From Mesocentrotus franciscanus (taxonomy: Eukaryota > Echinodermata > Echinoidea > Camarodonta > Strongylocentrotidae): a stretch of 64,000 nucleotides of DNA. The notes below the pieces were generated by a model. The model ran no database searches and was not told where the DNA came from. It was given only the letters and a program-made list of their open reading frames with translations. Made by a program: the position numbers and the translations under genes. Of this stretch, positions 56,048-64,000 are shown piece by piece. The stretch is taken from contig CP137672.1 in NCBI GenBank assembly GCA_037976565.1, forward strand, positions 18,624,335 to 18,688,334, in the 5' to 3' direction. How positions within the stretch are numbered: position 1 is the first letter of the stretch; each line of letters opens with the position of its first letter.

Positions 56048-59000
56048 TCACTTGGTAAAAATATTTTTCAACTGAAACCACTTTTTTGACAATTTACCTT
56101 GTTTAAAGTTCAAGTTTGAAATGTATTTTTCATCGTAATAATAGTTTAGTATTGATGCTTTGATAATACTGAAATCCGGAATCATACTTTGTATTTTGCA
56201 ATCATATATCGTTTTTCTCATTATAATCAGGATACAGTTAAGTGCAAGATTACTTATACCTGTACATGCAAATTGAAGATTTGAAATTTAAAGATCGTAA
56301 ATATTCTGAAGATCTTTCAAAGATAAAAAGTGTCCGTCTTCGTCCAAAATATCGTTTATAAAACGAATCCCCTTTTGACACCGATTTTTATTATACATTG
56401 GTTTGTTACCTAATTTGATATAGTCATTATTCCATATAGGTTGAGAGGATATATTATTATTATTGTAGTAAGTACACAAAAATTCACTGTAAGCGATAAA
56501 CATTTCGCTCCAAAAAATGTTTTATGTTTGACTCGCTAGTTTACGAAAATAAAGACTACCCATATATATTAGAAAATCGTGTTGTCTCAGCAAGGACGCA
56601 GTCAGAAGACAAAGGATAGTACTATCAATTGACCCTATACCAATCCTCTTAATCCAAGAAATTTTTAACGATTGACAATGAGTGAATATATCGATCATTT
56701 TAACACCTCCATCTGAATATTTCTGAGACATTTGAATGCTACTCACTTTATCAGGTTTCCCTTCCCATACAAAACTATAAAACATGGCATTTATTCTCTC
56801 AACACATTGTCAATAGGATTAGGAAGAGAAATAATAAGATAACACAGTGAGATATCGTTTTAACCATGATGTCATTTGACTCTTTATTTCTGCGATTTTT
56901 TTTTTCGTTATAATTATGGTATACCAACCTTTGTAAATCTGTACAAAAATCAATACCCAGATATCTGAAGTATTCATTAAAAACCCAGGTTAAATTTCGA
57001 TTTAAGAGTATCTTATCTCTTTTATTTTTGTATCGTCCAATCCATATTGCTCGTGTCTTATGAATATTAACTTTTAACCCGGACATTGCTCAATATTCAT
57101 CTAAAATATTCAATGCAAAATTTAATTCAGCGGAAGTACCGTTTAGAGTAAGTTAAGTATTATCTCCATACTGAAACAATTTCAAATGTTTATCAGATAT
57201 TCCTATTCCAATAACAGAGTTGGACTTTCTGAAAAAAATTCCAAGTATTTCAGCACACAATAAAAAAAAATATACGGAGACAATGGATCTCCTTGACGAC
57301 AGCCTCTTTCCATTTAAAATCTTGGTGTGAGATGTCCATTTACCACTATACACGACTGAATGTTCTCAAAGAAAATGTTAAACCATCGTATAATCGAAGG
57401 GCCGAAATTAAAGTAACGTAAAACCTTTATAATAAAGTCATGAGAAATCGAGTCAAACGCCTTTTTGAAATCTATTAGAACCAATAGACCGGGAATATCA
57501 TTTACATCAGCGTACAAGAGTAGATCATATAACAGACGGATATTTTCTCCAATGAAACGTCCTACCATAAAACCTTTCTGATTCTCATGTATAAGAATAG
57601 GAAGCACCTTTTAAAGCCTATTGGCAATACAAGCCGATGTTATTTTTTTATGTAACATTCAATAAAGATATGGGCCTCCAGTTTCCAAGATAACATCTTT
57701 CTTTATTACCTTTTGAAATGAGGGATATCACACCGAGCTTTTGTACCTGGGACATGTTTCCCGACATGAAAGCAAAATTTAAATATGTGAGTGTAAAAAA
57801 TTTCATTTCATTCCAAAATGTTTGAAAAATTCAACTGTATAGCCATCCAAACCAGGAGATTTATTATTCTTAATGTTAAACAATAACTGTTGCACTTCCT
57901 CCATTGTAAGCTCCCCTTCCAAAGATTGAGACAAAGAATTTGTCAACCTGGGTATGTCTGAATAATCTAAAATCTTGTTTAAGTCTATATCAACAACATC
58001 ATTCTTTTGGTACAATTCAGAATAAAACCGGACAATCTCTGATTGAATATTTTCTTGCAAAATGATAATTTTGTTTTCGTTATCGATCAATTTGTTTATT
58101 TGTTTGTTCACAGCATTTCTCTTTTCCAGATTCAAAAAATATTTTGACGGTTTTTCACCAAATTCCATCCATTTAACTCTTGATCTCATCTTTAAACCTT
58201 CTATTTTTTCTTTTTTAAACAAATGTAACTCAGCTTTCTTCTTTTCTTATATATATATATACATTTCTTCCTGTCGTTTTCTTTTAACAAAGCTATTTCC
58301 AGTGCTACAATTGCCTTTTCTAAATCATTTTCTAAATCTGTTAATCTTTTCTTCTTTCTTACTGAATACGAAATCGTTTCACCTCTTATCATGGCTAATA
58401 AAATGTCAAACTATAATTGGTTATTAATAATAAATTTACAATGTTTATCACCATAATCGTCATCAGATGTACTTGCATTGCTATTACTTTTTATTATATA
58501 AGTTTCAACTGTTTCTGTAATAACTTGTCTAATTCTTTTATTTAAACATATTTGTGGCTTACACCCAGTAAATAAGATCGATTGATCGATCTGTATTGAA
58601 AAACAAGTCAGAAAAAATCTTGGAACCAGCGGGACTTGAACCTGCATCTACTGCTTGCCGATCAATCGATCTTATTTACTGGGTGTAAGCCACAAATATG
58701 TTTAAATAATTGAAATTTCTCCCAGGAAGCATTAACATTTATAAAAGTTGTCTTATTCTATCTGAATAACCATCATCTTTCAATAAGGAGTTGTTAAATT
58801 TCCAGTAACTGCGACCAATTTTGCAATGGTGAAAACGTAACGATATACTGACCAAGGAATGATCAGACCTACATCCCGGCGACACTTCTACATTATCAAT
58901 TACTGACAATAATTCTTTAGATACCAAAAAGTAATCTAGTCTGGCCGCCTTAAAGGGAGCAGATTAACGCCATGTAAATACTTTATCGCTTCCATGTAAT

Positions 59001-59541
59001 TCTCTCCATGGATCAATCAACTCTCAGTTAAATTTTATCTGATCAACCATTTTTTTTGCATTAGGATTATTTAGACAAATAAAGTTATATGTATCCTTCT
59101 TAAAATCTTGAACCAAATTTCAGTCCCCACGTAAGATTGTAAATGGGTTATTGAAATCCAATACAAGTTTTTCAATGTCTGAATAAAAGTGAGCATTGTC
59201 AGTATTGGGGCCATACAACGTAATCAATGTTACTTTATAATCATACATCTGCATATCTAAAGCAACAAAAGTCCCATCATTAGATTGTTCTTTTAACTTT
59301 AAATGGTGCATCATCTCGAAAAAGAACAACAACACCTCTGGAATTTGATGTTCTGTTGCTAAAAAAACAATTTTTTTCCCCAAAATCTTTTTATGGCAGC
59401 TTCCTTTTCAGTAACGAAATGAGTATCTTGCAAACAACATATATGATACTTCTTTGATTTCAATAGCTCAAAAACATCGTTTCGCTTCTCTTGATTTCCT
59501 AAACCTCGACAGTTCATAGAGACGATCTGTATACTATCCAT
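56048..59541 (-). pseudogene. Tx1-like (L1 group) LINE ORF2, decayed
   Basis: The start MDSIQIVSMNCRGLGNQEKR at 59541 opens an AP-endonuclease with HICCLQDTHF, TLITLYGPNTDN (59383-59120) and CRSDHSLVSI (58927-58739). After an insertion the linker VKWMEFGEKPSKYFLNLEKR (58222-57803) leads to RT with NKSPGLDGYTVEFFK, ENQKGFMVGRFIGENIR, LVLIDFKKAFDSISHDFI (57607-57314) and LLCAEILG. The catalytic YADD is YGDN (about 57160). C-terminal pieces are at 57086-56799, 56785-56522, 56503-56288 (WNNDYIKLGNKPMYNKNRCQ) and, in another frame, 56260-56048 (KWFQLKNIF end). GD-stop-NL replaces the usual GDxN at about 59115. Many frameshifts are present, and the element is inactive. Confidence 0.85.
58541..58706. 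mobile_element. Foldback with perfect 48-bp arms in LINE
   Basis: The arms 58541-58588 and 58659-58706 are perfect inverted copies (TTTAAACATATTTGTGGCTT at the outer end). The 70-bp loop holds, on the minus strand, a T-arm-like GCAGGTTCAAGTCCCGC followed by TGGTTCC and a T run. It splits the endonuclease/linker junction of the Tx1-like LINE. LINE-like words AGAATAAGACAA and AGAATTAGACAA lie on either side and may be an old duplication. Confidence 0.75.
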
Positions 59542-59544
59542 CTG

Positions 59545-60260
59545 ATTCTCTGCTTATTATTATAATACGAAAATCAACAAATCGCGTGAAGTTGACCGTT
59601 TCTTCAACATCTAAACCAAACAACAATACTACAATAAAAGACAAGTAACAACCACAGGTGTCATTTCTTACAAACAAAATATAATGGTCTAAACTTGCCA
59701 TCTTAAAAGTTTCGAATCTTCTAATAGATTGTAGATCAGGCCTAGACTTATAGGCCCAACAAGATAAAGAAAACAAAATAGAAAAAACGTTACACAAGGT
59801 GATCATGGTGTATAAATGCACCGTGTTCACTTTTAAAAACATTCAGAAAGAGGATTGACCTTTCCTTATCAAGGTAGAAAAAAGCAAGAAAAAAAGAGAG
59901 CAGGAGCATTGTGATTCATTGTTTAACATGGAGCCTAAAAAATAAAAATAAAAAAATAAAAAAGAAGAGTAAACTATACAATGTACAAGCATTATCGTGA
60001 TCAAACACGGAAATGTCCGGGAAAATGCATTCATCATAGCAATGAACTCACATTAATTTCTTGAAATAATTCACTCTTTTCAATTTAACTTTGACTCATT
60101 TCACAAATTAACAATTAGCCTTATTTTCTATAAGTCTGGTCCCGGTGCATCTTTAGGACCCTCCTAATAGAATTATAGTATTGCAGTAGGACTTTTTTTA
60201 AGTTTCGAAGAATAGTTTACATCATCCTTATCATATACATGTTTTTCACTCGATTTTTTT
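59545..60260. other. LINE 5' flank, no recognisable gene
   Basis: This is upstream of the Tx1-like ORF2. The frames 59534-59842 and 59843-60037 (minus) have hydrophobic stretches but no domain. No ORF1 is recognisable. A poly-A/T run at 59937-59968 and a T run at 60251-60268 are present. Confidence 0.4.
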
Positions 60261-60267
60261 TTTTTTT

Positions 60268-60523
60268 TTGGGGGAGGCTATTTTGAACCCCCGTAAGTGA
60301 TGTTTTCCTGGCATCTACTAACACAATGGAGACCATAAACAGTATTTCATGATAACGTCTTTTTAAATCAAGTAACAGTTTGAGGGGGGGTCGACCCAAT
60401 GACGATGCGGAGCATCGTCCACGAGCCTAGAAGTCCGAGCCGCGTAGCGGCGACGCGATTTTTGTTGTTGCTATTTTGAACCCCCGTAAGTGATGTTTTC
60501 CTGGCATCTATATACTAACACAA
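60268..60523. repeat. 54-bp direct repeats around REP-like hairpins
   Basis: GCTATTTTGAACCCCCGTAA through CCTGGCATCTA occurs at 60268 and again at 60469. Between them are the hairpins GACGATGCGGAGCATCGTC (60401-60419) and GCCGCGTAGCGGC (60439-60451) in a GC-rich patch. The second repeat abuts the 3' end of the CR1/Jockey-like LINE. Confidence 0.65.
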
Positions 60524-60529
60524 ATTCAA

Positions 60530-63500
60530 GTTTTATTTATCTTTCTTTCATAACACACTTAACAAATATGACATGAATATAACAAGTTAACAGAATATGG
60601 CGTTACAATAGAAAGATGAGGTGACCTTGGTTGAAAGCAAGGCTTGTGGATTTAAGGTCCCTCATGAGTAGCTTATGAGTATGTCCTAAGAGAACAAACT
60701 CGTCAGATAAGAATAATGCATACATTTAAATGCTGACAAACTAAACTAACTAAACAACTGAGAAAATATAAACATAAATAAGTATAATAAAATCTACTAA
60801 CTACTAAATAATGGCTATAAACAAGAGAAACAGGAAAATACTACGAGCAACAGGACTGAAACACAGACAAAAACGAAACAAGACAGACAGATGAATAGAT
60901 GTGAGAAACGGGAGTAGAATTTTGCTGACCTATATAGTAAATAATTTTCTTAAATATTGATCACAACTATAAATCTAGACGATATCGACTCAAATAAAGT
61001 AACTTCAGTTTGCGCTTAAATACATAAATACTGACCGATTGCGCTATTCTTGGTTCAAGGGAATTCCAAAACCTAGGTCCAGTGGACCCCAAAGTAGTAA
61101 GGGCAAATTGCGTTCTAACAAGAGGTAAGTGATATGCTTGCGCCTGACGTGTGGAATAACTATGTACTTGGTTATTTTTCTTAAATATTCTAGCCAAGGC
61201 TACTGGCAGTAGGCCTGCATTCAATTCATACATTAGAGCTCCTAGTTGTAAATGATAAATATCTTCAACTTTCAAAACACTACTATTATAGAAAAGAACA
61301 TCTGTATGCGCAAGGTAGTGAGTATTACAAACAATTCGTATTACTCTTTTCTGTACCAGTAGTAATTTATCCATTTGAGATTTGAACGAGTTGCCCAAGC
61401 TAGCACACCATAGTGCAAATATGGCAAATTTAAAGTTGCGTACAACATACGTAAAATATTCAGTGGGAACACAGATTTCAATTTATAGATTACACCAGTA
61501 TTTCTTGACAATAATTTACAAAGTTTACTAATATGGTACTTCCAATTTAAATGTTCATCAATATGCAAGCCAAGAAATTTAAATGTAGATACTCTTTCAA
61601 TCTCAACACCATTGAACATTACATTTCCAGGCAATATACTCAGGGAATTACTAAAGAGCATATAATTAGTTTTTTAAGATTTAAAGACAACTTGTTTGCA
61701 TGAATCCACAAAGTCACATTAGTCAACTCAGAGTTTACAGTCTGCAAAAGAGTTTGTGGATTTCTGTGAGAGAAAAATACACTCGAGTCATCTGCAAATA
61801 AAATGAATGATAACATTTTTGCGGAAAGTTGAAAATCGTTAATATACACAATAAACAAAAGCGGGCCTAGAAGGGATCCCTGTGGGACCCCACAAGTGAC
61901 GTCCCGCAAATCTGAATCAATTCCATTTAAAGTAACAAACTGTTTCCTATTTGTTAAGTAGCTTCTAAACCAATCTAATGCTATTCCCCTTACACCATAA
62001 TGGCACAGTTTATCTATTAAAATATAATGATTTACAGTATCAAATGCTTTAGAGTAGTCTAAGAAGACACCAACTGTATGCATGCGTGCATCTAAGGCAC
62101 TGGATATCTTATCCACCAAATGTAGAATAGCATGAGTGGTAGTGTGTTTTTCACGGAAACCAAACTGAAAATTAGACAAAATGTTAGCATTCATCATAAA
62201 TGTTATCGTCCGAGTATACATTAGCTTCTCAAGAATTTTAGAAAAGGAATTCAACAAAGAAATAGGACGATAATTATTCAAGATAAGGGCATCACCCTTT
62301 TTAAAAATGGGCACAACCTTTGCAATTTTCATTTTCATGGGTACAACACCAGTGGTCATTGATAGATTAAATATATGTACGAGGGTTGTACAATACCAAC
62401 GATTACATTTTTATCAACTCATTTGTTATAAAGTCACAACCTGGACTTTTCTTATTCTTTAAAGAATGTACAATATCAAATAATTCTTCTACAGTCGTTG
62501 GCAATAAAAATAAACTATTATGATTAGGGTTTTCTAAAAAGATTGAAATGTTTTTGAGACTCTGGGATGACACGCGACAAATTCTGGCCAATATTACAAA
62601 AATATTCATTGAATTTATCTACAATAACTTTTGGATCATCAACTACATTCCCATCAATGTTTAATTTACTTACATCAGACGCTTTCTGCTTTGGCTTAAA
62701 AACATTCCTAATCACTTTCCATGTCCCTTTTATATCATTATGTGTCGCCTGAAATTGAGCAAAGTAATACTGCTTCTTAGCAGCACGTAGGATTGAAGTA
62801 AGAGTATTGCGATAAAGAGTATATTTCCTATGAGAAGACTGAGATTTACTAATCTTATACTTATAGTACAACTTATTTTCCTATTTATTGACCTCAACAT
62901 AGAATTAGTGATCCATGGCAATCGAGGGGTTGTTCTACGATTTCTACTATTACATTTACATAAAGGTAAATTTTTATCATACAGCAAAAAGAATGTATTT
63001 AAGAATTTATCATATGAGCTATCAACATCATAATCACGTAATACTTCTCTCCAATCACTTGCTAACAACTCATCTCTAAATTTAGCAATACTGGTAGGAT
63101 TACTTTTTCGAACATATCTATTACTAGAAATATTACGGATATCCCTACCAAAAGACATCCTCGCATATACTGGAAAGTGGTCAGACAAATCTGAAATTAT
63201 AATACCCGCATCTGGTAAAGGTCGTACATTACTAAAAATGTTATCAATGAGAGTAGAAGAAGTGTCTGTAACTCTGGTAGGTTTAGTTATTAAGGGCAAT
63301 AAAGAAAGATATAAACATGTTCAAAAAGTCACAAACGTATGCATTCTCATCGTGCTGAAGAAGATTAACATTATAATCACCCATGACAAAGACTGTTTTA
63401 TGCAAAAATATTGAATTTGACAACACAGTTTGCATTTCATTTATAAACAAATTCACATTACCTTGTGGCGGTCTATAAACGACCCCAACTATAACATTCC

Positions 63501-63968
63501 GTCTGCCAGGAAAAAACAATTCTACAAAAACACTTTCCATTAAATCATTCATCACATTAACTTCATTTAAAACTCGGTAATTCAACTGCGTGGGGACATA
63601 CAACGCGACACCTCCTCCCCTCCTATCTTGTCGATTATTCATAATTAAATTACTTCCTGGAAGAGAAAATACATTTCCTTCAGTTTCACTCGATAACCAA
63701 GTTTCAGAGATTCCTATAATCGTAGAACTGTAGCACATGTTCCGCAAAGATACATTTAATTTATCAAAGTTTGCTTGCATACTACGAACATTAAAATGTA
63801 GAAAAGAAAGCTCGTTATCACCAGAATTACCCATTTTTGAGAGAATTGGCTTTCTGTACAATAATTACAGTGACTCGTGACAGCGTCATTGCCTTCACCA
63901 AGATCATACTCTAACGAGTCTGCGCTAGATTCAAGATAGTTACGTATATCATCATCATTTGTATTCAT
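60530..63968 (-). mobile_element. CR1/Jockey-like LINE at right edge
   Basis: This minus-strand non-LTR element has coding pieces from the ATG at 63968 to 60967 and a 3' UTR down to about 60525, where AATAAAACTTGAATTTG reads on the minus strand. The 5' leader continues beyond the window. Confidence 0.85.
60967..63968 (-). pseudogene. LINE ORF2: endonuclease + RT, frameshifted
   Basis: The start MNTNDDDIRNYLESSADSLE at 63968 is followed, after a frame change, by an endonuclease (63861-63283) with HFNVRSMQANFDKL, IGISETWLSS, GGGVALYVP, VGVVYRPPQGN and VMGDYNVNLLQ. The second part (63299-62730) has LIDNIFSN and LSDHFPVYARM. The linker is at 62871-62524. RT (62609-62403, 62359-61640) shows KNKKSPGCDFITNELI, NNYRPISLLN, FREKHTTTHA, FLDYSKAFDTVNH, CGVPQGSLLGPLLF and FADDSSVFF. 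The C-terminus (61661-60967) has FLGLHIDEHLNWK and GPRFWNSLEPRI. At least five frame changes occur. The catalytic FADD is intact. It is a relative of the LINE at 6681-9640 but of a different subfamily. Confidence 0.88.
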
Positions 63969-64000
63969 AATTTAAAGATTCATACATATAGAAAGGCAGC

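Overview
This is AT-rich animal nuclear DNA: spliced-looking exons, APE-type and other non-LTR retrotransposons, hAT, PIF/Harbinger and mariner-like elements, SINE-like pieces and microsatellites. There is no operon structure. The mix of CR1/Jockey-, RTE-, Tx1- and R2/NeSL-like LINEs with a tandem death-domain gene fits a marine invertebrate deuterostome, most likely an echinoderm. That placement is inference; no species marker was seen. Almost the whole window is mobile DNA. The only host-gene candidate is two or three exons near 52.1-53.8 kb that encode two death domains in a row. Layout: 0-1.3 kb holds the 5' end of a minus-strand Ty3/gypsy-like LTR element (Gag start, structured leader, possible primer-binding site and short LTR). 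1.3-6.25 kb and 10.67-13.0 kb are two copies of one repeat. The first copy was enlarged by a foldback insertion, a local inverted duplication and a tandem triplication with a period of about 1.03 kb. Between them lie a nearly complete minus-strand CR1/Jockey-like LINE (6.3-9.75 kb) and a terminal-inverted-repeat element (9.89-10.66 kb). 13.1-13.8 kb is another inverted-repeat element. 14.29-19.67 kb is a nested stack: a hAT-type element with a perfect 8-bp target duplication and an interior of degenerate tandem repeats, split by a 3.1-kb Harbinger transposon with a dead transposase and by a 655-bp Harbinger-like MITE. 19.8-27 kb holds dispersed repeats, an R2/NeSL-like reverse transcriptase fragment, an inverted minisatellite, a SINE with a 7SL/Alu-like head, and two more MITEs. 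27.3-31.3 kb is a decayed plus-strand LINE carrying two insertions, one of them a second copy of the Harbinger-like MITE. 31.5-39.5 kb has hAT MITEs, an inverted minisatellite and a two-level satellite, with no recognisable gene. 39.5-48.2 kb is an 801-bp tandem duplication with a 6.7-kb composite insertion that itself contains a minus-strand RTE-like LINE. 49.1-50.6 kb has a mariner-like MITE, a tRNA-like SINE piece and a 15-bp minisatellite ending in a hAT terminus. After the death-domain exons, 56.0-59.5 kb is a decayed minus-strand Tx1-like LINE and 60.5 kb to the right edge is a minus-strand CR1/Jockey-like LINE. A theme across the window is short minisatellites arranged head-to-head as foldbacks, or placed inside elements with transposon ends (14.3-18.6, 16.4, 23.6-23.9, 34.7-35.1, 49.1-50.0 and 50.4 kb). 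This architecture, the 7SL-like SINE head and the death-domain exons are the items most worth checking. All positions were read by eye, so element ends without a stated target duplication may be off by tens of bases.
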